DNA of 64,000 nucleotides from Ferrimonas sediminum (GTDB lineage Bacteria; Pseudomonadota; Gammaproteobacteria; Enterobacterales; Shewanellaceae): the NCBI RefSeq assembly GCF_900100175.1, contig NZ_FNEM01000001.1, positions 248,001 to 312,000 of the forward strand, written 5' to 3'. Under the pieces are notes generated by a model. It had not been told where the DNA came from, did no database searches, and was given only the letters and a program-made list of their open reading frames with translations. Shown in pieces: positions 32,852 to 41,817 of this stretch. The position numbers and the translations under genes were made by a program. The number at the start of each line of letters is the position of its first letter. Position 1 is the stretch's first letter.

Positions 32852-32875
32852 GCCCCGCTGTTGCGGGGCTTTTTT
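32852..32875 (+). terminator. Terminator after chemoreceptor copy 2
   Basis: GCCCCGC-TGTT-GCGGGGC followed by TTTTTT. The 379 bp from here to the cytochrome gene hold no supported gene or site. Confidence 0.93.
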
Positions 32876-33254
32876 ATGGTTGTGTTTCAGGTAACTGCCG
32901 GGCTCCAGTAACAGCATTGTGCCCCGCTTTCACTCTTCCCTCCGTTATACCGGCGCCGGCTTGTATCCGCTGGCTTTTGGATAAACCCAAGACTCTGGCC
33001 CCCGGTTTGGCAGTGGCGACCCCTAAGTGACAAGCGGCACGGCTCGAAAACCCAGATGAAGCGTGGCCACGATCGCAATTCTCTCTTCGGATCGGGGTAT
33101 TGAACCGAGCTCAGATATACCATCCAAAAACTTTGCAGTTGCTTGGTTTTGTTTGCTTTTATCTGTGGCTAGTCATTTTCCGACCGGCAACTTCAACGCC
33201 AACCACCGGCAAGGCTGGCCGGAGAATGACCTCCGGTGTTCTTAGAAGAGAATC

Positions 33255-34685
33255 ATGATGACGTTAAAACGCAACCTGGTCGCGGCGCTGCTGTGCACCG
33301 CGCTACCCCTGACGCTCCAGGCATCCGAAACCCAACCCTACGCCCCCTCTTACCTCACCGTTGTGGGTGATAAGGCTCCGGCCCTTAAAGACTGGAGCGA
33401 GCCCAAACGCTGTAAGGGGTGCCACCCGCGGCAGTGGACCGGTTGGCAGGGCTCGATGCACTCCATCGCCTTTATCGATCCGGTATTTCAGTCAGAGTGG
33501 GCCATGGGTGACAAGGAAACCGATGGCGTCACCCGTAATCTCTGTGGCGGCTGTCATACGGCATTCGGCACCGTTACCCAGACCGTGGAGTTCGACCCGG
33601 ATCAGGAAAAAAATGGACTGTTTACCACTCAGGGGGTGGCTGCCAAGGGGATCTCCTGCGAAGTGTGTCACAGTGTGGTCGACACCAATATGCGCCACAC
33701 CGCCATGGGCGAGCATGGCAACGGGTCACTGGCGCTGGCCAACGATAAGGTGAAACGCGGACCATTGAGTGATGCCAAGGCCCGTGGCCACCAGGCCGAG
33801 TACTCGGAGCTGCACACCAAATCTGAGTTTTGTGCTAACTGCCACAATGTGTTTAACCCGGCCCACGATAACTTCGCCCTGGAGCATACCTACCAGGAGT
33901 GGAAGGCGTCGCCGTATGCCGAGAGTGGCATCCAGTGTCAGGATTGCCACATGGTGCCGGTCGAGGCGGCCATCAGGGTGGCCGATGAAATGAAACCTGT
34001 GGCTGAACTGGCCAACCATGGCCTGGGTGGCAAGGCCGCTCGCGGTGGTAAACAACGTCCCTTGGTGCATGACCATGGCTTTGTCGGTGGCAACGCCGTG
34101 TTGGCCCCCCTGCTGGGCGTAAAAAATGGCGAAGAACACGCCGCCGAGGCCAAAAAACGCCTCAAGAGTGCCGCAACGGTGGATACCAAGATCATTCGCG
34201 ACGGCGATGACGGCGTGTTGCAGGTGACGGTACACAACCGCCGGGCCGGCCACGCGTTGCCAACCAGCCTGACCTTTATCCGCCAGGTGTGGCTGGAAGT
34301 GGTGATTCGTGATAGCCAAGGTAAAGAGCTGTTGCGGTCTGGCAGCCTGGATGCCGATAACCTGCTGCCGGAAGGTACCGTGCTGTTCCAGAACGGGTCG
34401 GTGGACGCAAAGGGCAACCCTGAACATAAGCCGTGGAAAATTGCCCGTTTTGCCACCGAAAACACCATTGCGCCCAAAGGGCACAAGACGGTGGAGTATC
34501 GTTTCAGCCTGCCCGAGGGTGCGGATGACTACCGGGTTGAAACCAAGCTGAACTATCGCTCTTTTGACCAGGGCGTGGCCGACTACTTGTTGAAGGATAA
34601 AGTGTTGGTGCCGTCGGTGGAGATGGCCAGCTTGAGCCAGGTTTTCAACGGCACTCAGTTGAAGGCCTCCGAGGCCTCATTCTGA
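33255..34685 (+). CDS. Periplasmic pentahaem cytochrome c
   Basis: A 476-residue exported protein with five CXXCH haem-binding motifs: CKGCH, CGGCH, CEVCH, CANCH and CQDCH, all in residues about 50-235. The signal peptide ends near TLQASETQ. A C-terminal beta-rich domain (about 310-470) contains VHNRRAGHALPTS, a motif common in multihaem cytochromes of metal-reducing bacteria, whose His could be a distal ligand. Such proteins shuttle electrons across the periplasm in anaerobic respiration; the partner and acceptor are unknown. It stands alone, with its own terminator. Confidence 0.9.
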   Translation: MMTLKRNLVAALLCTALPLTLQASETQPYAPSYLTVVGDKAPALKDWSEPKRCKGCHPRQWTGWQGSMHSIAFIDPVFQSEWAMGDKETDGVTRNLCGGCHTAFGTVTQTVEFDPDQEKNGLFTTQGVAAKGISCEVCHSVVDTNMRHTAMGEHGNGSLALANDKVKRGPLSDAKARGHQAEYSELHTKSEFCANCHNVFNPAHDNFALEHTYQEWKASPYAESGIQCQDCHMVPVEAAIRVADEMKPVAELANHGLGGKAARGGKQRPLVHDHGFVGGNAVLAPLLGVKNGEEHAAEAKKRLKSAATVDTKIIRDGDDGVLQVTVHNRRAGHALPTSLTFIRQVWLEVVIRDSQGKELLRSGSLDADNLLPEGTVLFQNGSVDAKGNPEHKPWKIARFATENTIAPKGHKTVEYRFSLPEGADDYRVETKLNYRSFDQGVADYLLKDKVLVPSVEMASLSQVFNGTQLKASEASF

Positions 34686-34810
34686 GGGTCTGGATAACGG
34701 GGTTCAAAACTCAGTTAAACCCTAGGGAGGGGCAAGGGAGCTGGTGCTGACGGTTATCAGTCCGCTGATAAAAAGCAGGACATTTAGGCCTATCCCTCTA
34801 CCTCTTCAGC

Positions 34811-34839
34811 ATCCCGGCCTCAAGGCCGGGATTTTTTTT
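34811..34839 (+). terminator. Terminator between cytochrome and AraC genes
   Basis: ATCCCGGCCT-CA-AGGCCGGGAT followed by eight T; 126 bp after the cytochrome stop. Confidence 0.92.
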
Positions 34840-34870
34840 CAAACCGGTTTACGTCAGCGGCAGTTGATGG

Positions 34871-35764
34871 CTACTCCTGGCGGCGAAACGCCGTCGGGGT
34901 AACACCAATCAATCTGCGAAAAAACTTAACGAAGTTGGTTGGCTCGCTGAACCCCAATTGGTGGGCGATCTCTGCCACCGACGCGGTGCTGTGTGCCAGT
35001 AGCCGTTGAGCCTCCAGCGCGATACGGTGGTCTATGACCTGTTTGGCCGAGCGGCCCTCCGCGGCCAGGCAGGCCCGGGAGAGGGTACTTTCAGAGTAGC
35101 CAAGAGCGCGGCCATAAAACTGGACACTGCGCTGCTCCATGAAATGGAGCTCCAGCGCCTGGCGGAACAGCCGATAGGTCCGCCCGTGGCTCGATTGCCC
35201 TGTCTCAACTGTGGGTTGCAGCCGTTGCAGCTTGGCAATTCTGAGTAGCAGGCTCATCAGTTCGTGGCGGATCAGTGCCGCATCCAGCTCTTCGCCATCG
35301 TACTGCTCAAAGTCGTGGCGCAGCCGTTTAAACTCGTCCCCGAGCTGGGCGGCGTCGCCCTGAGGCAGCGACAGCAGCGTGTGCCACTCATCGAAGCGCA
35401 GCAGGCTCAACTGCTGCGGCAGTTGTTGGCCACTGTGATAGGGCAGCGCATCGGGGGCGATCAATATGATATCGGCTTCGTAGTGGTTGTTGGTGAGCCA
35501 CTGCTGTACTTGGCCGGGCCGAACGCAGATGAGGGTGCCGGGCACCATCGGCCAGTTCTGAAAGTCGATGCGGTGTTGGCCCTGGCCGGAGGTAACCAGG
35601 ATCAGCATATAGAGGTTGACCCGCTCTGGCTTTTGGATGAAGTCGGCGGATACCTTGCTTTTTAACTCCGACAGCGTCATCGGCTCCAATCCCAGCCCGG
35701 TTAACCTGGGGTTGTGAAACGTGATACTTCGAAGAGAGGCGTCGCTGTTCTCGGGTGAGGGCAT
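34871..35764 (-). CDS. AraC-family transcriptional regulator
   Basis: A 297-residue regulator. The N-terminal cupin-like ligand domain (about residues 35-110, LVTSGQGQHRIDF...GTLICVRPGQVQQW) is followed by a helical linker. Two helix-turn-helix motifs form the C-terminal AraC domain (RSVQFYGRALGYSESTLSRAC and ASVAEIAHQLGFSEPTNFVKFFRRLIGVTPTAFRR). It is divergent from a double-NTF2 lipoprotein gene across 120 bp, so it may control that gene; the inducer is unknown. Confidence 0.9.
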   Translation of the reverse strand: MPSPENSDASLRSITFHNPRLTGLGLEPMTLSELKSKVSADFIQKPERVNLYMLILVTSGQGQHRIDFQNWPMVPGTLICVRPGQVQQWLTNNHYEADIILIAPDALPYHSGQQLPQQLSLLRFDEWHTLLSLPQGDAAQLGDEFKRLRHDFEQYDGEELDAALIRHELMSLLLRIAKLQRLQPTVETGQSSHGRTYRLFRQALELHFMEQRSVQFYGRALGYSESTLSRACLAAEGRSAKQVIDHRIALEAQRLLAHSTASVAEIAHQLGFSEPTNFVKFFRRLIGVTPTAFRRQE

Positions 35765-35884
35765 GGGCGAGCTTGCTCGATTTTGACCATTCTTTGGGGT
35801 AAATGTACCTATAAGGTCAGCTTTAATAAAGGAATAATCCCCTCATTGTGATTTTGCAGTCAGTAATGATAAAGGATTTTGACC

Positions 35885-36745
35885 ATGAAGAGCTGGACCA
35901 AGACCGTTACAACAAGTTCGGTGCTAGTGTTGTCTCTGGCCACTGCGGCGTGCAGCAACACCTCGCACCAGCAGCCGGAGCCATTGAGCCAAAAGGAGAA
36001 GGTGACCGCGCTGTTGAAGAGCATCGAGACCGGCGATGCCGAGCCGGTGAGTTACATCAACCCCAACAAGTACATTCAGCACAATCTGGGGGTGGCCGAC
36101 GGCCTGGCGGGATTTGGCGCGGCGTTGCAGGCCCTGCCGGAGGGATCGGCCCGAGTGGATACGGTGCGGGTGTTTCAGGATGGGGATTTCGTCTTTGCCC
36201 ATACCGATTACAACTTCTTTGGCCCCAAGATCGGCTTCGACATCTTCCGCTTCGAGCAGGGGCTGATTGTGGAGCACTGGGACAACCTGCAACAGACGCC
36301 GGACAGCGCCAACCCCAGTGGTCGCACCATGACCGACGGCCCCACCCAGGCCGAGGAGCTGGACAGCACCGATGCCAACAAGGCGCTGGTGCAGGGCTTT
36401 GTGAACGATGTGCTGGTCAACGGCAAGATGGACACCATCACTCAGTACATCGAGCCGAACTACTACCTGCAGCATAACCCGGGCATCGCCGATGGCCTGG
36501 ATGGACTGGGTGCGGCCCTGGCCGCCATGGCGGAGCAGGGGATTACCATGGAGTACCAGCAGGTGCACCGGGTGCTGGGCGAGGGCAACTTCGTGCTGAC
36601 CGTCAGCGAAGGCACTCTGGGGGGGCAGCACACCTCGTTCTACGACCTGTTCCGGGTGGAGAATGGCAAGATTGTCGAGCACTGGGACACCATCGAAGCG
36701 ATTCCACCGCAGAGCGAGTGGAAGAACGGCAACGGTAAATTCTGA
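35885..36745 (+). CDS. Putative lipoprotein with two SnoaL/NTF2-like domains
   Basis: A 286-residue protein with a lipoprotein-type signal (LSLATAAC, then SNTSHQQ). It holds two tandem copies of a SnoaL-like domain, residues about 35-140 and 165-275. The repeats share YIQHN/YLQHNPGIADGLxGxGAAL, FVFAHTDYN/FVLTVSEGT, and FDIFRFEQGLIVEHWDN/YDLFRVENGKIVEHWDT. Single-domain relatives are small cytoplasmic enzymes or binding proteins; an exported double form is less usual. Substrate unknown. The likely regulator is the divergent AraC gene. Confidence 0.85.
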   Translation: MKSWTKTVTTSSVLVLSLATAACSNTSHQQPEPLSQKEKVTALLKSIETGDAEPVSYINPNKYIQHNLGVADGLAGFGAALQALPEGSARVDTVRVFQDGDFVFAHTDYNFFGPKIGFDIFRFEQGLIVEHWDNLQQTPDSANPSGRTMTDGPTQAEELDSTDANKALVQGFVNDVLVNGKMDTITQYIEPNYYLQHNPGIADGLDGLGAALAAMAEQGITMEYQQVHRVLGEGNFVLTVSEGTLGGQHTSFYDLFRVENGKIVEHWDTIEAIPPQSEWKNGNGKF

Positions 36746-36782
36746 GCCGTACACCGGGACATCATCATCACCCGGGAAACAG

Positions 36783-36810
36783 ACGCCCGGCCTTTTGGCC
36801 GGGCGTTTTT
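36783..36810 (+). terminator. Terminator between convergent genes
   Basis: ACGCCCGGCC-TTTT-GGCCGGGCGT followed by TTTT. Confidence 0.9.
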
Positions 36811-36826
36811 CGTTTCGGTGTCGCGG

Positions 36827-37783
36827 CTAGTCCAACGGCAGTTGATGACGGCGGCAGAACTCGCGCCAATCGTCGGAGTAGTGGGGGTTGGTGACCACTA
36901 ACTCCGGTGCGTCCGGCGCCAGCTTTATCTCCAGTTCCCGGGCGAACAGCAGGTGATGGCGGGCGCCCAAACGGGCCCGGTCGGCATCGGTGACCGCATC
37001 GGCCAGCCGCTTCAGGTAGTAGTCGCCGTCGTTGGCGTAAATCTTGTCGCCGACGATGGCGTGGCCCAGATGAGCCAGGTGGGCACGAATCTGATGTTTG
37101 CGACCGGTCACTAACTGGCATTCCACCAGTGCATGCCCCGGTTCCCGGGCCAGTACCCGAAAACGGGTGTGGCTGGCCTTGCCCTTTTCATGGTCACTGA
37201 CCACGTGCATCTGGCAGCGAATCGGACTGTCGGGCCGGGTATTCAGCTTGCACTGCAGCTCGTGGCTGTCCCACAGCGGGCTGCCGTGGACCACCGCGTG
37301 GTAGACCTTGCGCGGCATCAGTTCACTCAGTTTGGGCTGCCAATGGCTGGCGGCGCGCTGATCTTTGGCCATCAGTACGATGCCACCGGTGTCGAGATCG
37401 AGCCGGTGCAACAGGTGCGCCTGTTTCCAGGGGCTCTGCCGCCGCACCAGCTGCACCAGGGTGTTGTGAATATTGCGGGTGGTGCGGCTCACCGGCAGGC
37501 TGGGGGGCTTGTGCACCGCGATGATCTCCGTGCCTTCCCACAGCAGTTGCCACTGGGTATCGACATCCGGCTCGGCGTAGTCGGTGATGCGGTAGTGGAG
37601 CACCTGGCCGGCCACCAGTGCGGGATTGCCCTCGGCGAGCTCACCGTCTATCTCCACCGACGCGGCGGCTTCAAAGGCCTGCCATACGGCGGCATCCAGA
37701 TAGGGAAACAGCGAACGCAGAAAGCCATACAGCGGCTTGCCGGCGTCTTTGGGGGCAACGATGTCGGTGAAGGTGGCGGTCAT
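36827..37783 (-). CDS. RluA-family RNA pseudouridine synthase
   Basis: A 318-residue pseudouridine synthase. The catalytic aspartate is in HLLHRLDLDTGGIVLMAKD, and VTGRKHQIRAHLAHLGHAIVGDKIY is the conserved C-terminal motif. An N-terminal S4-like RNA-binding segment precedes it (about residues 10-70). The start MTATFTDIVAPKDAG is preferred; an extension of 16 codons in frame lacks support. The exact target (rRNA or tRNA) cannot be told from sequence alone. Confidence 0.88.
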   Translation of the reverse strand: MTATFTDIVAPKDAGKPLYGFLRSLFPYLDAAVWQAFEAAASVEIDGELAEGNPALVAGQVLHYRITDYAEPDVDTQWQLLWEGTEIIAVHKPPSLPVSRTTRNIHNTLVQLVRRQSPWKQAHLLHRLDLDTGGIVLMAKDQRAASHWQPKLSELMPRKVYHAVVHGSPLWDSHELQCKLNTRPDSPIRCQMHVVSDHEKGKASHTRFRVLAREPGHALVECQLVTGRKHQIRAHLAHLGHAIVGDKIYANDGDYYLKRLADAVTDADRARLGARHHLLFARELEIKLAPDAPELVVTNPHYSDDWREFCRRHQLPLD

Positions 37784-37877
37784 GGGGTCTCCGTGGTTTC
37801 GGGCAGTGTAGCCTATTTGGGGTTGGCCCAAAACTGCCGCAGTTTCACCCTGGAGGCCCGTTGATGGCAGCCGCGCT

Positions 37878-37910
37878 TCACAGACCCGGCCGTCTTGACC
37901 GGGTCTGTGA
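37878..37910 (-). repeat. Inverted repeat downstream of the chemoreceptor gene
   Basis: TCACAGACCCGG, 9-base loop, CCGGGTCTGTGA. A 12-bp perfect stem 19 bp after the stop of the minus-strand chemoreceptor gene. No T run follows, so a terminator role is possible but not shown. Confidence 0.6.
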
Positions 37911-37928
37911 GGCAGTGCCGTGCGGTAA

Positions 37929-39545
37929 TCAGGAGATCCTGAACTGGCCTATTTGGCTGTCCAGCTGCTCCGACAGTTGCCCCACCTGGTTGCTGGCGGC
38001 ATTGGAATCCTCGGCATTCATGACCGTCGATTTGGCTTCGTCACTGATGTTGACGATGTTGCGGTTGATGTCATTGGCCACCGAGGTTTGCTGCTCTACG
38101 GCGGTGGCGATCTGGGTTGCCATGCTTGAAATCGTGGCCACTGACTCCGTGATGTGGATAAGGGCTTCGCCGGCCTGGGTTGCCTGCTTGGTGCTGTTCT
38201 GTGCCTGCTCCTGACTCCTCTGCATCGCCAATGCAGCATCTTTGGCGCCGCTTTGCAGCTGGCTGATCATCTGCTGAATCTGGTCGGTGGACTCCTGGGT
38301 GCGTTTGGCCAAGGTTCGGACTTCATCGGCAACCACGGCGAAGCCGCGCCCCTGTTCTCCGGCACGAGCCGCTTCGATGGCTGCGTTCAAGGCGAGCAGG
38401 TTGGTTTGGTCGGCGATGCCGACGATCACATCCAGGATGGTACCGATGTCGTCGACGTTGGTTTCCAGCTTTTGCAGCACCTGGGCGGCGTGTTCGACGC
38501 CGCTGGCCAGGCTGTTGATGGAGGCGGTGGTTTGGCTGACAACGGTCTCGCCCTCGATGGCATGCTCATTGGATTCATTGGCTGCCCGGGCCGCTATTTC
38601 GGCGTTGTTGGCGACTTCCGTTACCGTTGCCTGCATCTCGTTCATTGCGGCGGCAACCTGATCGGTTTCCGATTGCAACTGCATCATTCCATGGAGGGTT
38701 TGGTTGCTGGCGTCCGTTAGTTGGACCCGTGCCGAGGCTAACTGCAGGGTACTTTGATTGAACCCTTGAAAAAGTTCGCGAATATTACCGACAAACTGGT
38801 TAAAACTGCGCGCAACTCTGGCGATTTCATCGTTTCCGGAGTCGTCCAGGCGGACGGTTAAATCTTTGGCGCCGGAGGCGATGTTGCTCATCGACGATTC
38901 CAGCTCAGCCAATGGTGTTAATGTCCGGCGATAAAGCAGGCCCATCACGGCAATGAGAAACAGGCTTATTAGAAGGCTGCCCCAAAGGACGGCCTGTTCG
39001 GCATCACGAGTCGATGTGAGCGTGTGTGCCATCGCCAGTTCGACCTGGGTATCCAGTGACTGAGAAAGTTGATCGAGGTTTTCGGCCAGGATGCTGGACG
39101 CCTCATCGAAGCCTCCACTGCCCTTCATTAGGTCGTTTCCTGCCTCCGTCCCCTGATGCAGGTAAGCATCGGCCATTTTGACCCCGGTGTTATGAAGGGC
39201 GGTGACCTGCTGCTGAAGCGATCTGGCTTGTTGGGCCAACTCCGGGGCAAAGGTTACCAGCCTGTCCAGGTTCTGTTTGGCACCCTGCAAGCTCGCTTCG
39301 GCCTCGGCCTTGGCTTCGTCACTGCGTGTGGCGCCAACATCCGTCAGAAATTGTTGGATCTGAACCACGTAATAGCGACTGTCCTTGAGGGCGAATACGG
39401 CATTAACCAGGCGTTCTTCATCGGCTACGCTCTGTCTGGTCTGTTCAAGTTGGTTTTCAGTACTCCAAAACAACACGAACATCGCCAACAGGGAGAGGGT
39501 TATCGTCAGCTGAAGCATGCCTTTAATAGAGATCTTAATGTTCAT
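37929..39545 (-). CDS. Methyl-accepting chemotaxis protein
   Basis: A 538-residue classical chemoreceptor. Membrane helices at about residues 10-28 and 190-210 bound a periplasmic helical-bundle sensor (about 30-185). A HAMP domain ([23 protein letters not shown]) and a signalling domain with tip [37 protein letters not shown] follow. No C-terminal CheR-binding pentapeptide is seen. Ligand unknown. Monocistronic. Confidence 0.94.
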   Translation of the reverse strand: MNIKISIKGMLQLTITLSLLAMFVLFWSTENQLEQTRQSVADEERLVNAVFALKDSRYYVVQIQQFLTDVGATRSDEAKAEAEASLQGAKQNLDRLVTFAPELAQQARSLQQQVTALHNTGVKMADAYLHQGTEAGNDLMKGSGGFDEASSILAENLDQLSQSLDTQVELAMAHTLTSTRDAEQAVLWGSLLISLFLIAVMGLLYRRTLTPLAELESSMSNIASGAKDLTVRLDDSGNDEIARVARSFNQFVGNIRELFQGFNQSTLQLASARVQLTDASNQTLHGMMQLQSETDQVAAAMNEMQATVTEVANNAEIAARAANESNEHAIEGETVVSQTTASINSLASGVEHAAQVLQKLETNVDDIGTILDVIVGIADQTNLLALNAAIEAARAGEQGRGFAVVADEVRTLAKRTQESTDQIQQMISQLQSGAKDAALAMQRSQEQAQNSTKQATQAGEALIHITESVATISSMATQIATAVEQQTSVANDINRNIVNISDEAKSTVMNAEDSNAASNQVGQLSEQLDSQIGQFRIS

Positions 39546-39799
39546 AAATGTCCGATTTATGGATCGTTAGTATCAGTGGCTAAATTTGATCTCCTCGACT
39601 ACATCGAAAGGTAAGAAGGTTCTCAAGCATTTTCCCGAGGTTTATTTGCTAATGTGAACAAAATCAGTATTTGAGGGGGAAAAGAGCAAAATAATTAGAT
39701 GGGTTTAGGCTTAATAACCTCTTATGGCGCGAGTAATAATCAAGAATAAGATCAGGGGGTCAGTTATTAATGCTATTGGCTCTATATCATTGCCGGGCA

Positions 39800-40060
39800 T
39801 TAAAAGTGAGAATGGATTTTCCTTTCATTTTCGTTTGCCGCTGGGTGACTAACGTTAATTTTGAGGCTGGGGTTGTTGTTCATCAGCGCTTCAACGGCTT
39901 TTGCCACCACGAAGCGGTCATTGTAAAGCTGAATAGTGTCTATGGTGTTGAGGGCTCTTCACCCTGCCCGAATCTCTTTCTGGTTGCCTTGTTGAAGGTT
40001 CTCCCAGGTAGGATCATCAGGTGGCAACGCATAACGACCGACTCCGCACAAATAGCCTCT
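39800..40060 (-). pseudogene. Possible decayed coding remnant in a gene-poor stretch
   Basis: The minus-strand frame ending at the TAA at 39800 stays open for 85 codons except one in-frame TGA (39959-39961). The product either side looks protein-like (PPDDPTWENLQQGNQKEIRAG, then LYNDRFVVAKAVEALMNNNP). It lacks a start codon and a recognisable family. The plus-strand frame of 104 codons over the same segment looks like its shadow. Otherwise 39546-40314 (769 bp) holds only an inverted repeat upstream of the DsrE-like pair. Confidence 0.3.
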
Positions 40061-40154
40061 CTAACACAACGATGCATGCATTGATGACTACAATATGACG
40101 ATATATCCAGTGATGACTCCAACAACTTTGAGTGCCTCAGTGATTTGTGCGGTT

Positions 40155-40177
40155 GTGTGATTTAACGTGCGTCACAC
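40155..40177. repeat. Inverted repeat upstream of the DsrE-like genes
   Basis: GTGTGA, 11 bp, TCACAC. Spacing rules out a standard CRP site (which needs 6-8 bp). It could be an operator for another dimeric regulator; position about 140 bp before the first DsrE-like ATG. Confidence 0.35.
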
Positions 40178-40314
40178 TTCTACTGCCTGAATTTTATTCC
40201 TGGAGAGAGGGCTCACGCTTTTATGATGCTTTTCTGTATTAGCTATTGCTTATATTGCAATTTCGTTTTATTCATTAGCCCGAACTTTACTAGCACCCGC
40301 AATATGGAGAAATC

Positions 40315-40800
40315 ATGAAAAACTTTATCAGCATGAAAACCATGCTAATTGCTTTCAGCTTGGCTTTCACCTGCCTGACAACATCAGCCTTCGCGGTACC
40401 AAATGACAGCGTCGCTCTCGGTGACTTGACCGAAGGGAAAATCCTGTTTGATATCAATCTCAGCGCTCCAGAAAGTCTCCCCCTGTATCTGAATGTCATC
40501 AAAGAAACCTATGATGGCCTCGAAGCACAAGGCGTTACTCCAGATTTTGTCATCGCCTTCCGTGGCGCGGCCGTTTCTTTTGTTACTTACGAGGCTGCTG
40601 ATGCTGCCCTGGAAACACAGATCGTAACATTGGCAGGACTGAACGGCGTTAGATTTGAAGCCTGTGCCGTCGCCACGAGATTGTTTGGTGTTGATAATGG
40701 TGACATCCTTGCTGACATCAACGTAGTTGGTAACACATTTATTTCCGCCGCTGGGTTTGGCAGCAGCACTAAGGGGTACGCGACAATTCCAATTATGTAA
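40315..40800 (+). CDS. Exported DsrE/DsrF-like protein, copy 1
   Basis: A 161-residue protein with a cleavable signal peptide (TTSAFAVPND). The mature part has the DsrE-like alpha/beta fold pattern: ILFDINLSAPESLPLYLNVIKETYDGLEAQG, FVIAFRGAAVSFV, and a conserved cysteine in FEACAVATRLFGVDNGDIL. The end is GNTFISAAGFGSSTKGYATIPIM. Cytoplasmic DsrE relatives carry persulfide on such a Cys; a periplasmic form would act in thiol/sulfur chemistry outside the cytoplasm, which is inference. It is 42 bp upstream of its paralogue. Confidence 0.78.
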   Translation: MKNFISMKTMLIAFSLAFTCLTTSAFAVPNDSVALGDLTEGKILFDINLSAPESLPLYLNVIKETYDGLEAQGVTPDFVIAFRGAAVSFVTYEAADAALETQIVTLAGLNGVRFEACAVATRLFGVDNGDILADINVVGNTFISAAGFGSSTKGYATIPIM

Positions 40801-40842
40801 CCGTCGCCGTTCGTACACCTTAAAGCTGTAAAGGAAATTACT

Positions 40843-41340
40843 ATGAAAAAAATATCAAAGTTTACTTTGCTCGCCGGTCTATTCGGCACGGCACTGCTGA
40901 CCGCTGGTTGCGGCAGCGACTCAGATTCAACCCTGCTGCCAACAGAACCCAATGACCGGGTTGCCCTGGCCGGAGAAACTACCGGGAAACTGTTTTTTGA
41001 TATCAACCTAGCTGACGCCGATAAATTGGGTCTCTACTTTGATGTTATCTTGGAAACCAATAAAGGATTAGAAGAGCAAGGTGTTGAACCAAAGTTTGTC
41101 ATCGCCTTTCGTGGCCCATCGGTTACCTTAATTAACGATGCCGCCACCGCCAACACCAAGACCGTGATCAAGGCTATGGCTGAACTGCCCAATGTTCGCC
41201 TGGAAGCCTGTTCAGTCGCCACAGAGCTATTCGGTGTCGATAATGCAACAATTCTTCCCGAGATTGTAGTCGTTGGTAATACCTTCATCTCCTCTATGGG
41301 TTATCAAGCCGTTGGCTATGCACCGGTTTTGATTCAATAG
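40843..41340 (+). CDS. DsrE/DsrF-like putative lipoprotein, copy 2
   Basis: A 165-residue paralogue of the upstream gene, with aligned segments DRVALAGETTGKLFFDINLADADKL, FVIAFRGPSVTLI and LEACSVATELFGVDNATIL, keeping the single conserved Cys. The signal ends in a lipobox (LLTAGCGSDSD), so this copy is probably membrane-anchored while copy 1 is soluble. Tandem duplication followed by a change of cell location is the simplest reading. RBS AAGGA lies 7 bp before the ATG. Confidence 0.8.
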   Translation: MKKISKFTLLAGLFGTALLTAGCGSDSDSTLLPTEPNDRVALAGETTGKLFFDINLADADKLGLYFDVILETNKGLEEQGVEPKFVIAFRGPSVTLINDAATANTKTVIKAMAELPNVRLEACSVATELFGVDNATILPEIVVVGNTFISSMGYQAVGYAPVLIQ

Positions 41341-41372
41341 TTGAATTAGTTGCACAGCGTCAACAAAAGAAC

Positions 41373-41405
41373 AAGGGGGCAGAGTAAACTTTATTCTGCC
41401 CCCTT
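41373..41405 (+). terminator. Terminator-like hairpin after the DsrE-like pair
   Basis: AAGGGGGCAGAGTAAA pairs with TTTATTCTGCCCCCTT across a very small loop, one wobble. Very stable, but only two T follow on the plus strand. Confidence 0.7.
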
Positions 41406-41414
41406 AACCTGAGC

Positions 41415-41436
41415 GGAAAACCGCCTCTGGTTTTCC
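41415..41436. repeat. Short inverted repeat
   Basis: GGAAAACC-GCCTCT-GGTTTTCC, directly beyond the terminator-like hairpin of the DsrE-like pair. Confidence 0.5.
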
Positions 41437-41480
41437 TTCATAGCCTTTGCGGTATATAACGTAATTAAACTCGCTTTAAG

Positions 41481-41755
41481 TCATGCTCTGTATACATGGC
41501 ATACACCTGATTCAACTTCAATGTCGTCTGCATGCCAATTTTCGTATCCGTCTTTTGACACAGTTAGGTTATAGAACCCAGTGCGGTCATAGGCGCCAAT
41601 CAATGCGTTATATGTTCGGCAATCTGGTCCGCTTGGACTCTCTAACGTTTCTTTATGACTTGAGTTTGAATCAACGCGGTTGCTCCACAAGAGATTGCCT
41701 CATCTGTCTGGTTATCGACGATCTCAATCACGATCCCGGTAGTGGCCCGGTGAAA
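41481..41755 (-). pseudogene. Frameshifted fragment of a carboxypeptidase-regulatory-like domain protein
   Basis: Two overlapping minus-strand frames together rebuild the end of a small beta-sandwich domain found in bacterial lipoproteins. Frame 1 (to the TAG at 41642) gives GIVIEIVDNQTDEAISCGATA. Frame 2 (41690-41481) gives TYNALIGAYDRTGFYNLTV and SKDGYENWHADDIEVESGVCHV. A frameshift within about 41645-41690 joins them. No start, signal peptide or lipobox remains, so the gene is dead and 5'-truncated. From 41341 to 42241 there is no intact gene. Confidence 0.6.
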
Positions 41756-41817
41756 TGGACCACGCCTTGTAGCCCAACGGGATCCTGCACGTATAACCCC
41801 TTCGTTTCCAAACCGCC

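Noticed and set aside
40021..40075. Possible integron attC site (bases resembling the end of a Vibrio repeat)
   Set aside because: Only a short similarity on the minus strand; the paired core and spacer arms of an attC hairpin are missing, and no integrase is present.
39770..40084. 104-codon plus-strand open frame
   Set aside because: Appears to be the shadow of the minus-strand remnant; no RBS and no recognisable product.
40155..40177. CRP site upstream of the DsrE-like genes
   Set aside because: GTGTGA and TCACAC halves are 11 bp apart, too far for CRP.
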